In this document: one piece after another, positions 34,722 through 43,579 of the stretch | Numbering within the stretch: position 1 is the stretch's first letter | How the letters are laid out: each line of letters begins with the position of its first letter | Source: Caballeronia fortuita | GTDB lineage: Bacteria > Pseudomonadota > Gammaproteobacteria > Burkholderiales > Burkholderiaceae | Reading direction: 5' to 3' | Assembly (NCBI RefSeq): GCF_001544835.2 | Contig: NZ_FCNX02000016.1 | Location: 124,001-188,000 of the forward strand | Length of the DNA stretch: 64,000 nucleotides | Notes under the pieces: model-generated | Seen by the model: the letters and a program-made list of their open reading frames with translations, nothing else | Database searches by the model: none | What the model was told of the DNA's origin: nothing | Made by a program: the position numbers and the translations under genes

Positions 34722-36458
34722 GTGCTCTCATTCCTGCTCAAGCTCCGCACACGCGCCCAACGCGTTTTCCGTCTGTCGGACTCGCATACGATGCTCGTCT
34801 GGGCGGTCGTCGTCGGTGTGGCCGGGGCGTTCGCCACATCCGTGTTTCGCGAAGGCATCGAGATGCTGCAACGGCTGCTGGGCAATCATTCGGAAGGGCT
34901 CGTCGCGCTCGCGCGCAGCCTGCCGTGGCCGGTGCGCGTGCTGTTGCCGGCGGCGGGCGGTCTCATCGCGGGCGTTTGTCTCCTGATCGCGCGCAAGCGT
35001 GCGAGCAGGAACGCGAGCACCGATTACATGGAAGCCGTCACCATCGGCGATGGCGTCGTGCCGGTGTGGCAGAGCGTGTGGCGCAGTCTCAGTTCGCTCA
35101 TCACCATTTCGAGCGGCGGCTCGATCGGCCGCGAAGGTTCGATGGTGCAGCTCGCGGCGCTCGTGTCGTCGCTGATCGGGCGCTGGGTCCACTTCGATCC
35201 GCCGCGCCTGCGTCTGCTCGTCGCGTGCGGCGCGGCGGCCGGTATCACGTCGGCATACAACGCGCCGATCGCGGGCGCGTTCTTCGTCACCGAACTCGTG
35301 CTCGGCTCGATGGCGATGGAAAGCTTCGGGCCGATCGTCGTGTCGTCGGTCGTCGCCAACATCACGATGCGCGAATTCGCCGGCTACAGGCCGCCGTACG
35401 AGATGCCCGTCTTTCCGACCGTCACCGGCATCGAAGTGCTGTTGTTCGTCGTGCTCGGGCTGCTTTGCGGCGTGCTCGCGCCGCACTTCCTGCGGCTGCT
35501 CGCGGCGTCGAGAAAGCGCTTCGCCACGCTGCCCTTGCCCTTGCCAGTGCGTCTCGCGCTCGGCGGCCTGATCGTCGGCATCATTTCGATCCGGTGGCCC
35601 GAGGTCTGGGGCAACGGCTACGAAGTCGTGAACTCGCTCCTGCACGAACCGTGGACGTGGACCGCGCTCCTCACCGTGCTCGTCTTCAAGATCATCGCGA
35701 CGGCGGCCACGGCGGGCTCGGGCGCGGTCGGCGGCATCTTCACGCCAACGCTCTTCGTCGGCGCGGTGCTCGGCTGTCTCTATGGCATCGGCGTGCATTC
35801 GATCTGGCCGGACGCCACCTCCGCGCCCTTCGCATACGCGATGGTCGGCATGGGTGCGTTTCTCGCCGCCGCCACGCACGCGCCGCTCATGGCGATCCTG
35901 ATGATCTTCGAGATGACGCTTTCGTATCAGGTCATGCTGCCGCTGATGGTGTCGTGCGTGATCGCCTACTTCATCGCGCGCACGTCCGAGCAGACGTCGA
36001 TGTACGAGGTCACGCTGCGCCGCAATCGTGAGGAGAAAGAGCGCCTGCGTCTCGCCGCGACGCAGATGCGCGAGCTCGTCAAGCCCGCCGATACCGTCGT
36101 GCCGCTCACCGCGAACATCAAGGACATGACGCGCGTGTTCCTCGAATATCCGGTGAAGTATCTGTATGTCGTCGATGAAGCCGGGCGCTTTCAGGGCGTA
36201 GTCGCGCTGAAGAACATCACGTCCGATCTGCTCGACGACAAGACCTGCGCATCCAAGACCGCCGCCGACTATCTTCAGCCGGAATTCGACGTGCTCACAC
36301 CCGACATGTCGCTCGGCGAAGCGCTTCAGCACTTCCTCGCGTTCCAGGGCGAACGCCTTCCGGTCATCGAAAAAAAGACGCAGCCGCTCCTGCTTGGCGT
36401 CGTGTACAAAACGTCGCTTCTCGACGCATACTTCCGTTTGAATCCGGCTTCGCGCTGA
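34722..36458 (+). CDS. ClC-type chloride channel/transporter with CBS domains
   Basis: 578 residues from a GTG at 34722; an ATG at 34791 is an alternative, and no clear ribosome binding site supports either. The ClC core (about 20-430) shows the ion-path motif GGSIGREGS with the gating Glu at E138, and GGIFTPTLFVGA. A C-terminal CBS pair (about 445-570) is present, with VKYLYVVDEAGRFQGVVALK. It should move chloride across the inner membrane, possibly exchanging protons. ClcB-like proteins of E. coli lack the CBS part. Confidence 0.9.
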   Translation: MLSFLLKLRTRAQRVFRLSDSHTMLVWAVVVGVAGAFATSVFREGIEMLQRLLGNHSEGLVALARSLPWPVRVLLPAAGGLIAGVCLLIARKRASRNASTDYMEAVTIGDGVVPVWQSVWRSLSSLITISSGGSIGREGSMVQLAALVSSLIGRWVHFDPPRLRLLVACGAAAGITSAYNAPIAGAFFVTELVLGSMAMESFGPIVVSSVVANITMREFAGYRPPYEMPVFPTVTGIEVLLFVVLGLLCGVLAPHFLRLLAASRKRFATLPLPLPVRLALGGLIVGIISIRWPEVWGNGYEVVNSLLHEPWTWTALLTVLVFKIIATAATAGSGAVGGIFTPTLFVGAVLGCLYGIGVHSIWPDATSAPFAYAMVGMGAFLAAATHAPLMAILMIFEMTLSYQVMLPLMVSCVIAYFIARTSEQTSMYEVTLRRNREEKERLRLAATQMRELVKPADTVVPLTANIKDMTRVFLEYPVKYLYVVDEAGRFQGVVALKNITSDLLDDKTCASKTAADYLQPEFDVLTPDMSLGEALQHFLAFQGERLPVIEKKTQPLLLGVVYKTSLLDAYFRLNPASR

Positions 36459-36685
36459 AACTGCGCAGCCGTGCAATTTCGCGGCGCGCGCCAATGCGCG
36501 CGCATATGCGTTGCGCGAGCCGGATCGACTTCACAATTCACTCGAAGTACGTTCGCGCGACGCCCGCTCGTCGCGCCCGTGCGTGAACGGTTCGCACGGA
36601 CCGCGCGCACGGCGGCTAGCGTCGGGATTCATCGGCATAGGCTTTGCTAGATGCTCTTCGCTGCCTACGTGAGGAGGGCTGCCCG

Positions 36686-36952
36686 ATGAAGACCTCAACG
36701 TTGTTGTCGATGGCTCTGGTGTCCGTCTCGTGCTACGCCGCGCCGCTGCACACGAGTTCGACCGATAGCTCCGTCGCCGCCGTTGCCGCGACGCGCGCCG
36801 CGCTGCGCGTGAACGCCGCGCCCGTCTCGCCGCCCGCGCCGGAAATATCGGCGCAGGATCTCGATCACGCCCGCTGGCGACACGTTCCGCTGCCGAAGTC
36901 GCGCGCGCCGAGCCACGGCATGGCGAGCCAGACGATCCAGGTGCAGACCTGA
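36686..36952 (+). CDS. Small secreted protein of unknown function
   Basis: 88 residues. The start MKTSTLLSMALVSVSCYAAP is a typical signal peptide, and GAGGAG lies 11 bp before the ATG. The mature part is Ala/Ser/Pro-rich, then PEISAQDLDHARWRHVPLPK and a short polar tail. I do not recognise a family. It is followed 38 bp later by the DUF2795 gene. It is a believable small periplasmic protein, but coding evidence rests on the signal peptide and ribosome binding site only. The 227 bp upstream (36459-36685) show nothing beyond GC-rich sequence. Confidence 0.6.
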   Translation: MKTSTLLSMALVSVSCYAAPLHTSSTDSSVAAVAATRAALRVNAAPVSPPAPEISAQDLDHARWRHVPLPKSRAPSHGMASQTIQVQT

Positions 36953-36990
36953 GCGCCCTCCTCGTTCACCGACTTCATACGGACCTCGGA

Positions 36991-37233
36991 ATGACCGACA
37001 CGAACGCAAAACACGCCTTGAACGATGAGCCGATCAACGACGAGATCGCGCAGGTTCTCCGTCTCGTGAAGTATCCCGCGAACAAGGACGCAATCGTCGA
37101 TGCGGCGCGCGACGCGGGCGTCTCCAACGACGTCATCACGGTGTTCGACGCACTGCCGGAACAGGACTACAACGATGCCGATTCGGTAGAGCAACTGCTC
37201 GGCAGCAACGGCGGCCCCGGCATATCGATCTGA
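36991..37233 (+). CDS. DUF2795 domain protein
   Basis: 80 residues, MTDTNAKHALNDEPINDEIA. The DUF2795 pattern is clear: VLRLVKYPANKDAIVDAARDAG, then VFDALPEQDYNDADSVEQLL, a small helical domain of unknown role. It is cytoplasmic and acidic. GGACCTCGGA lies upstream as a weak ribosome binding site. Close spacing to the secreted-protein gene suggests cotranscription. Confidence 0.8.
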   Translation: MTDTNAKHALNDEPINDEIAQVLRLVKYPANKDAIVDAARDAGVSNDVITVFDALPEQDYNDADSVEQLLGSNGGPGISI

Positions 37234-37321
37234 CCGCCGCAGCGCGAACGCGCGCAGTCAGGTCGTACAAATCGTTGTTCATCAAACACTTAATGAAGGT
37301 ACGCGCGCCTTTTCAACACTT

Positions 37322-37609
37322 CTATCCACAGAAATTGTGGATAAGTCGGGCATCGGGCGAAGGCGCTCATCGACATCAAGAAAGTGGCGCGATCCGCGCC
37401 GCAAGGCGTTTTCCGCGCGAAATCAAGAAATTAGATGAGTCGCCAAGCGGTTTTCCACAACCCTTTCCCCGTGCGCTGGGGATAAGTTATGCAAGTGTCG
37501 GCGCGTGCCGATGCAACGTCGAGCGCGCCTGACTTTCCCTTGAACGTCAATCGTTTAGCAGACTTTTCGGTGCGTTTTCAACAGGGTGCTCCCCAGTTCC
37601 TGGGGATAA
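37322..37609. promoter_or_regulatory. Cluster of DnaA-box-like sequences in a 489-bp spacer
   Basis: Five matches lie in a gene-free stretch: CTATCCACA (37322-37330), the perfect inverted TGTGGATAA (37336-37344), TTTTCCACA (37451-37459), and TGGGGATAA at 37477-37485 and 37601-37609. The first two face each other across 5 bp. A perfect stem TCCCCAG-TTC-CTGGGGA lies at 37590-37606. Nothing else marks an origin: no dnaA, dnaN, repA or parAB nearby. A DnaA titration or reactivation site is a possible reading. Confidence 0.5.
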
Positions 37610-37661
37610 CCGGCCGCCGTATGCCCGGACGCTGATTCCGGGAATTCATGTCCGCTTTGCT

Positions 37662-37689
37662 TTGTAATACCAAGTAAGCCGGGCATAAT
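37662..37689 (+). promoter_or_regulatory. Possible promoter of the DUF2946-TonB receptor unit
   Basis: TTGTAA (37662-37667) and CATAAT (37684-37689) with a 16-bp spacer, about 33 bp upstream of the DUF2946 start. Reasonable sigma70 match. Confidence 0.45.
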
Positions 37690-37722
37690 CCCCGCACTCG
37701 GAATCTGCAAAACATCGTACTC

Positions 37723-38124
37723 ATGCGCGGTCGCTTCCATCGACGAACGGGTTCACTGCTGGCATTGCTCGCAATGCTGCTGATCACGTTCGCGCCGATG
37801 GTCTCGCAACTGCTCGCGGCAAACGCGCAGCCCGAGGAACTGACCGCCGAGCTGTGTTCGGCGCATGCGCCGGCGATCGAGCGTTCTGGCGCTCATCATT
37901 CGACGCCTTCGACGCATTCGACAGAAGCGCTCGCGCACCTCGACGATCAGGCTTGCGGCTACTGTCACTTCTTCGCCCACGCGCCCGCGATCTCCGACGT
38001 ACGCGCCCCCGCAACGCTCGATGTCCCCGTGCGGCGCAGCGTCGCTGTCGAGCTGCTTCGCGTCGAGCGTCCCGCCTCTCCCTTCACGCACGCGCAGCCG
38101 CGCGCGCCTCCGGTTCTCGTCTGA
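37723..38124 (+). CDS. DUF2946 domain protein
   Basis: 133 residues. An N-terminal hydrophobic segment (about 10-32, LLALLAMLLITFAP) anchors or exports it. The family motif CGYCHFFAHAPA is near residues 85-96, together with an upstream Cys (LCSAHAP) and several His residues, suggesting metal binding in the periplasm. In many proteobacteria DUF2946 genes lie next to TonB-dependent copper receptors, and here a TonB receptor follows 167 bp downstream. Copper handling is therefore inferred. Confidence 0.78.
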   Translation: MRGRFHRRTGSLLALLAMLLITFAPMVSQLLAANAQPEELTAELCSAHAPAIERSGAHHSTPSTHSTEALAHLDDQACGYCHFFAHAPAISDVRAPATLDVPVRRSVAVELLRVERPASPFTHAQPRAPPVLV

Positions 38125-38291
38125 TTTCGTCCGAAAACATCGATGCCATCGCGGCATCGGATGGCGTCGCGCGTCGATAAAGCCGCGTCACGCCCATTCA
38201 TCACGACTTCGAGAAGAACCATGCTCACTCTTTCAGCACGTGGCGGCCCTTTGTCGCCCTTACCCGCACGCCTTCACGCGAGGACGCTGCC

Positions 38292-40379
38292 ATGAAGCGG
38301 CTCGCCAGGCAAAGCGCCCTCGTGACGGGCATCACCGCGCTCGTCGCGACACGCGCGTTCGCGCAGAGCGAGCCCGCGACACTGCCCGCCGTCATCGTGC
38401 AGGGACAGGCGGACCATTCGCTGACGTCGCAGAACGTCGCTAATCAGAAGCGCGCGCTCGATGCGACGGTCGGCTCCGTCGGCTTCGTCGACAGCGCCGA
38501 TTATCAGAACACCTACGCCTTCACGTTGCGCGACGTACTCAAGAACGTGCCCGGCGTATTCGTGCAGAACCGCTACGGACAGGAGTTGCGCCTGTCCATT
38601 CGCGGCTCGGGCCTTGCGCGCGGCTATCACACGCGCGGACTGGAGATCCTGCAGGACGGCATTCCGACCAATCTCGCCGACGGCAGCGGCGACTACTATC
38701 AGATCGATCCGCTCGCGCTGCAATCGGTCGATGTGTACAAGGGCGGCAACGGCCTCGCGTACGGATCGTCGATGATGGGCGGCGCGATCGACTTCGTCAC
38801 GCCCTCCGCCTACACCGCCGATGCGCCCAACATCCTGCGGCTCGAAGGCGGCAGCTTCGGCACGGTACGAGGCAGCGCGCAGTTCTCGCGCGTGATGGGC
38901 CCGCTCGATTTCATCGGCACGTTCTCGGTGAATCATGCGAACGGTTACCGCGATCACGAGCGCGGCCAGTACGAGCAGTTCAACGCAAATATCGGCTATC
39001 GGTTCTCGCCGGATGTGGAGACGCGCTTCTATCTCGGCGCGTATATCGTCGATCAGCAGCTTCCGGGCACCTTGAGTCTGAGCGATGCGTTGAACAATCC
39101 GACGAAGGCATCCGCGAGCGCGCTTGCAGGCGACCAGGCGCGCGACACGCGCACCGAACGCATCGCCAACAAGACGACCGTGAAGCTCGATGTCGGCCAG
39201 CTCGACATCGTCACGTGGGCGATCCACAAGAGTCTCTATCACCCGATCTTTCAGGTCATCGATCAGGACGGCTGGACCTACGGCTTCGCGCCGCGCTATA
39301 CCGCGACCTTCAACGTGAGCGGCATGCGCAACGACGTCATCGCGGGCGCGCGCTTCTTTGGCGGCAACACGCAGGCGCGCCAGTACGTCAACGTGTCGGG
39401 CAACGAAGGCACGCAGACGCTCGATTCGACGCAAAGCGCCTATAACTACGAGGCGTATGTCGAGGACCGTCTCTTCTTCCTGCCGACGGTCGCGCTGATG
39501 GCGGGCTTCAAGGCGTTGCGCGACGTGCGCAAGTATGTCGATCATGGCGGGCTCGCGGCCGATCCGAACTACAAGTCGGCGAGCCAGACGTTCAGCGGCG
39601 TGAATCCGAAGCTCGGCCTGATGTGGCAACCGAACCGCGAGATTCAGGCGTATGTCGACATCACGCGCAGCCAGGACGTGCCGGATTTCGGCGATCTCAC
39701 GCAGACGTTTCCGACCACGACGCAATTCACGCCGCTCGCATCGCAACACGCGTGGACGCTGGAACTCGGCACACGCGGCACGCGCGATCGCGTGAGCTGG
39801 GACGTGAGCGCGTATCGCTCGCTCGTGCGCGATCAGTTGCTTCAGTACACGACGAATCCCGACATTCCCGCATCGACGTTCAACGCGAACAAGACGGTGC
39901 TGCAGGGCATCGAGGCGGGCGTGTCGGTCGATGTATGGCGCGACATCACGCGCGCGGGCGCGGGCGACAAGCTGACGCTCTCGGGCGTGTGGAACCTGAG
40001 CGACTTCCGCTTCAAGGACGATCCGCAGTACGGCAACAACCGCATCGCGGGCGTGCCGGTGAACGTGATCCGCGCGATGCTCGGCTATTCGCGGCCGAAC
40101 GGCTTTCACGTATCGGCATCGGTCGACTGGGTGCCGGCGGGCGCATGGGCCGACGACGCCAACACGTTGCGCGTGCCGGGCTACACGCTCCTCGGCGTGC
40201 AGGCGGGGATGGACTTTCGCAACGGCCTCTCGGTGTTTCTCGACGCGCGCAATCTGACCAACAAGCGCTACGTGAGCGACATCAGCACGATCGCGGATGC
40301 GCGGACCGCATCGTCGACGGCGATCTTCTATCCGGGCGAAGGACGCAGCATCTTCGCGGGCATGCGCTACGCGTTCTAA
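38292..40379 (+). CDS. TonB-dependent outer-membrane receptor
   Basis: 695 residues. A signal peptide occupies about 1-25 (ALVTGITALVATRAFAQ), a TonB-box-like segment LPAVIVQG is near 30-37, and the plug domain covers about 55-165 (FTLRDVLKNVPGVFVQNRYG). The 22-stranded barrel ends in IFAGMRYAF with the terminal Phe required for assembly. GAGGACGCTGCC precedes the ATG. The ligand is unknown; the DUF2946 neighbour suggests copper or a metal chelate, while the sequence also resembles siderophore receptors. Confidence 0.92.
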   Translation: MKRLARQSALVTGITALVATRAFAQSEPATLPAVIVQGQADHSLTSQNVANQKRALDATVGSVGFVDSADYQNTYAFTLRDVLKNVPGVFVQNRYGQELRLSIRGSGLARGYHTRGLEILQDGIPTNLADGSGDYYQIDPLALQSVDVYKGGNGLAYGSSMMGGAIDFVTPSAYTADAPNILRLEGGSFGTVRGSAQFSRVMGPLDFIGTFSVNHANGYRDHERGQYEQFNANIGYRFSPDVETRFYLGAYIVDQQLPGTLSLSDALNNPTKASASALAGDQARDTRTERIANKTTVKLDVGQLDIVTWAIHKSLYHPIFQVIDQDGWTYGFAPRYTATFNVSGMRNDVIAGARFFGGNTQARQYVNVSGNEGTQTLDSTQSAYNYEAYVEDRLFFLPTVALMAGFKALRDVRKYVDHGGLAADPNYKSASQTFSGVNPKLGLMWQPNREIQAYVDITRSQDVPDFGDLTQTFPTTTQFTPLASQHAWTLELGTRGTRDRVSWDVSAYRSLVRDQLLQYTTNPDIPASTFNANKTVLQGIEAGVSVDVWRDITRAGAGDKLTLSGVWNLSDFRFKDDPQYGNNRIAGVPVNVIRAMLGYSRPNGFHVSASVDWVPAGAWADDANTLRVPGYTLLGVQAGMDFRNGLSVFLDARNLTNKRYVSDISTIADARTASSTAIFYPGEGRSIFAGMRYAF

Positions 40380-40405
40380 CGCGTTGTCAGCGCCGCGACA
40401 GCACC

Positions 40406-42778
40406 TTAGCTGCCGCGATACTGCGCGGCGCTGGCCGGCGCCGGCGCCGCCGGCTTCTTCGTGCTCTTGTCCTTCGCCGCGCCGCTCGCTGCGGCATCGG
40501 ACGACATATAAGCCGGCGCCGCCTTCGCCTTCTGCTTCTGCCCGGCGGGCGGCGCGGTCGGCGGCTTGCCGATATCGGCGAGCATCTGCTGGCAAGGCAG
40601 CGGCTTGTTGTTGCTCGGCGCGATGAGCGGAATCAGCGCCGCGAACGGATTGATGAGCCCGAGGCCCACGGCGGCCGCGCCGCGCAGCGCGAGCACCGGG
40701 CTCACGCCGACGTGCGGGTCCTTGAACGTGCCCTTCACGTAAAGCGGCGAGCGCAGCGAAAAGATGCGCAGACCCTTCGTATGCGGATGGATGCCGAGGT
40801 CCATGTCCTCGGTCTTCAGATTGATGGTGCCGTCGACGTTGATGACGGCGTCGTCGGTATCGAGCGCGAAGACGCGCGAATCGAGCACGCCATCGGTCAC
40901 GACGAAATCCGCCGCCGCGCAGTTGATGTTCACGTCGCGCTTGCCGAAGAGCTTTTCGTAGACCACGTTCGCCACGTTCAAACCCGCCGCTTCCATGTAC
41001 AGACGGCTGACGGTGCCTTGCGTGATGAGCGCCTTGACCTCGCCGTTCGAAGTCGCCGCGAGCGCCGCGGGCGAATTGCCGGTGGCGGACAGCGCGGCGT
41101 CGCCGTTGACCTCGCCGAGCGCGGATTGCATCGTCTTCACGGTCGGGAAAAGCTGCTTCAACTTCAGATGCCGCGCCTGCGCCGATACGCGGCCCTTGAG
41201 CGGCGCGGCGCTGCCATCGAGATGAATGTTCGATGCGAGCGAGCCGCCCGCCACGCCGAACTTGAGCGGCTCGAACGACAGCACGCCGTCCTTCATGATG
41301 ACGTGCGTGTATAGATCGGTGATCGGCAGATCCGGATCCTTGATGATGCGCTGGGCGGTGAACTTCACGTCGGCGTCGATGGCCTTCCAGCGATCGGTCT
41401 TGAACTCTTCGGTCGGCAGCGCCTTCGACGACGGCTGCTTCTCCGTCTCGCCGCGCTTTGCCTTGCTCGCGTTCGAATCGGCGCCGATGATGGGCGCGAG
41501 ATCCTTGAACTGCAGCAGATGAGACACGAGTTCGCCTTGCAGCAGCGGACGCGGCTTCTTGCCCGCATAGACGAGCGATCCGTTGATGTCGCTGCCGCCC
41601 ACGCGTCCGGTGAAATTCTCGTAATGGAACACGTTGCCGTCTTCGCGGAACTGGCCGGTCAGCCGCCCTTCGGTTGCGAACGGCGGCGTCTCGGGCAGTG
41701 TGACGCCCGTGAACGGATAAAGATGCGCCATGCTCACCGCCTGAACCCACAGGCGCAGATCGAGCGCGGCGAGATGCGCCGGATCGGTAACCGTGCCGAC
41801 GAACGCGATGTGCGTATCGCCGAGACGCACGTCCGCCTGCACGGGGAACGGGCGCGTCGCGTCCTGCACGGCGAGCACGCCGCCGAGCTTGCCGTTGCCC
41901 GAGACCTTGCCGTTGTTGTACGTGCCCTTCACGGTCCAGCCGAACGCGTAAGGCGGAACCGGCGGCTTCGGGCCTTCCTTGGTCGTGATGCTGGTATTGG
42001 CCGACGTGCTCGCCGGATTCGGCGCCGATGCGTTCGCCGCGGCCGCTGCCGACGCAGCGGATGCCGCCGACGCTTCGCACGCCGCCGCTGCATCGGCCTG
42101 CTTGTTGAGCTTTGCCGCGCCGTTCTTGCCGACCATCTCCGCCGACGACTTCGCCGACGCCGACTCCTGCTGCTTCATGACCTCGCCGATCGGCACGGGC
42201 TGCCCGAGCGTATCGATGACGACATTCATCTCCGCCTTCGTGACTTCATCGTGTACGTCGACGGTGCCCTTCGCGAGCGAGATGTCGCCGAGCTTCAGAT
42301 TCCACGTAGAAGGCTCGGTCGATTGCTTGAATTTGAAGGTCCAGTTGTTGCGATTGTCCTTGAGCCGCTCGATATCGATCGACGGGTTCACGAGATTGAT
42401 CGTCGGAATCACGATGTCGTGCGCAAGCAGCGGCAGCACGGCCACCTGAAAGTCGATCTCGTCGAGCGTCGCGAAGTTTTTCTGGCGCGCCCAGTCCGGA
42501 TTCGCGATGGTGATTTTCTCAGCGGAGAAACGCGGCCACGGCACCCAGCGCTTCCAGCCGGTTTCGTTCGGCGGCCGATGCCAGCCGACTTTCAGATCGC
42601 CCGTGATCTCGAAGCGGCGGCCGATCGCTTCCGATACCTTGTCATCCACCCAGGGCCGCAGCCGGTTCCAGTCGAACGTCAGGAAGATCACCACCAAAAT
42701 TGCAATCAGAACCGCCAGAACAGCAAAAATCCATGCGACGATCCTTCCAATTTTTCCGGTCGTTCGGGCCTGCGCCAT
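40406..42778 (-). CDS. AsmA-family protein
   Basis: 790 residues from ATG 42778, since GGAGCCGTC sits before it. A single N-terminal membrane segment (about 10-33, IVAWIFAVLAVLIAILVVIF) is followed by a large periplasmic domain. The AsmA pattern is visible in the N-terminal FDWNRLRPWVDDKVSEAIGR and the C-terminal LITQGTVSRLYMEAAGLNVA. An Ala-rich low-complexity insert lies at about 215-255. AsmA-like proteins are proposed to carry phospholipids between membranes. The C-terminus is Pro/Ala/Lys-rich. Confidence 0.88.
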   Translation of the reverse strand: MAQARTTGKIGRIVAWIFAVLAVLIAILVVIFLTFDWNRLRPWVDDKVSEAIGRRFEITGDLKVGWHRPPNETGWKRWVPWPRFSAEKITIANPDWARQKNFATLDEIDFQVAVLPLLAHDIVIPTINLVNPSIDIERLKDNRNNWTFKFKQSTEPSTWNLKLGDISLAKGTVDVHDEVTKAEMNVVIDTLGQPVPIGEVMKQQESASAKSSAEMVGKNGAAKLNKQADAAAACEASAASAASAAAAANASAPNPASTSANTSITTKEGPKPPVPPYAFGWTVKGTYNNGKVSGNGKLGGVLAVQDATRPFPVQADVRLGDTHIAFVGTVTDPAHLAALDLRLWVQAVSMAHLYPFTGVTLPETPPFATEGRLTGQFREDGNVFHYENFTGRVGGSDINGSLVYAGKKPRPLLQGELVSHLLQFKDLAPIIGADSNASKAKRGETEKQPSSKALPTEEFKTDRWKAIDADVKFTAQRIIKDPDLPITDLYTHVIMKDGVLSFEPLKFGVAGGSLASNIHLDGSAAPLKGRVSAQARHLKLKQLFPTVKTMQSALGEVNGDAALSATGNSPAALAATSNGEVKALITQGTVSRLYMEAAGLNVANVVYEKLFGKRDVNINCAAADFVVTDGVLDSRVFALDTDDAVINVDGTINLKTEDMDLGIHPHTKGLRIFSLRSPLYVKGTFKDPHVGVSPVLALRGAAAVGLGLINPFAALIPLIAPSNNKPLPCQQMLADIGKPPTAPPAGQKQKAKAAPAYMSSDAAASGAAKDKSTKKPAAPAPASAAQYRGS

Positions 42779-42856
42779 GACGGCTCCATCCATTTTTTCT
42801 GATTATGATTGCGGCAGCACATAGTGTGCCCGCCAGTTTCACGTCCGACGTCATTC

Positions 42857-43579
42857 ATGGCCACTCAAATAACGATACCCACAAGCACCTTGCCCGATGC
42901 GGCATCGACCGAACTCGTCGCGGCGCACGGCGTCGAGCGCCGCGATGCCGTGCGCGGAACGGTGCTCCTGCATCCCGCCGATTTCACGCTGCGCTCGGGC
43001 CAGCGCGCGGCGATCACCGGTCCTTCGGGCTCCGGCAAGAGCGTCTTTCTGCGCACGCTCGCGCTGCTCGATGCGTGCGACGCGGGCTACGTGAGCTGGC
43101 GCGGCGAGCGCATCGCGCGAGCGGAGATTCCGGCGTACCGGCGGCGCGTCGCGTATATCGCGCAACGGCCCGCGATGCTCGACGGGACCGTCGAGGACAA
43201 TCTGCGTTATCCCTTTTCGCTGAAGAGTTATCACGACACGCATTTCGATCGCGATATCGCGATGCGACTCGCGCAGGCCGCCGGACGCGGCGCGGATTTC
43301 CTCGACAAGTTCGCGAGCGATCTGTCGGGCGGCGAGGCGCAGATCGCGGCGCTCGTGCGCGTGCTGCAACTTGCGCCCGACGTGCTGCTGCTCGACGAAC
43401 CGACCGCATCGCTCGATCCTGCATCGGCGCGTTCGATCGAAGCGCTCGTTTCCGCATGGTTCGACGCCGATGCGGCGCGCGCGTGCATCTGGGTATCGCA
43501 CGATCCCGAACAGGCGGCGCGCGTCGCGACGCGTCACCTGACGATGAACGCGGGCGTACTCGGCGAGGACACGCAATGA
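42857..43579 (+). CDS. fetA: ABC transporter ATP-binding protein FetA
   Basis: 240 residues from ATG 42857. Walker A GPSGSGKS is at 55-62, the signature is LSGGEAQ, and Walker B is VLLLDEPTASLD. Similar to E. coli FetA (YbbL), which with FetB exports iron and eases peroxide stress. The stop overlaps the fetB start (ATGA). The longer frame from 42809 has no ribosome binding site. It is divergent from the AsmA gene across 78 bp. Confidence 0.9.
   Translation: MATQITIPTSTLPDAASTELVAAHGVERRDAVRGTVLLHPADFTLRSGQRAAITGPSGSGKSVFLRTLALLDACDAGYVSWRGERIARAEIPAYRRRVAYIAQRPAMLDGTVEDNLRYPFSLKSYHDTHFDRDIAMRLAQAAGRGADFLDKFASDLSGGEAQIAALVRVLQLAPDVLLLDEPTASLDPASARSIEALVSAWFDADAARACIWVSHDPEQAARVATRHLTMNAGVLGEDTQ

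Noticed and set aside
33605..36031. 808-codon frame over the aldo/keto reductase and ClC genes
   Set aside because: Shadow of two well-identified proteins; very Arg/Ala-rich and without domains.
37275..37532. 85-codon frame in the DnaA-box spacer
   Set aside because: No ribosome binding site, atypical composition, and it overlies the DnaA-box cluster.
37234..37722. Chromosome or plasmid replication origin
   Set aside because: DnaA-like boxes alone are not enough; there is no dnaA, dnaN, gyrB, repA or parAB nearby and no AT-rich unwinding region is evident.
38274..42080. 1268-codon open frame antisense to the TonB receptor and in another frame of AsmA
   Set aside because: Covers two convincing genes; composition is typical of a shadow frame with low complexity.
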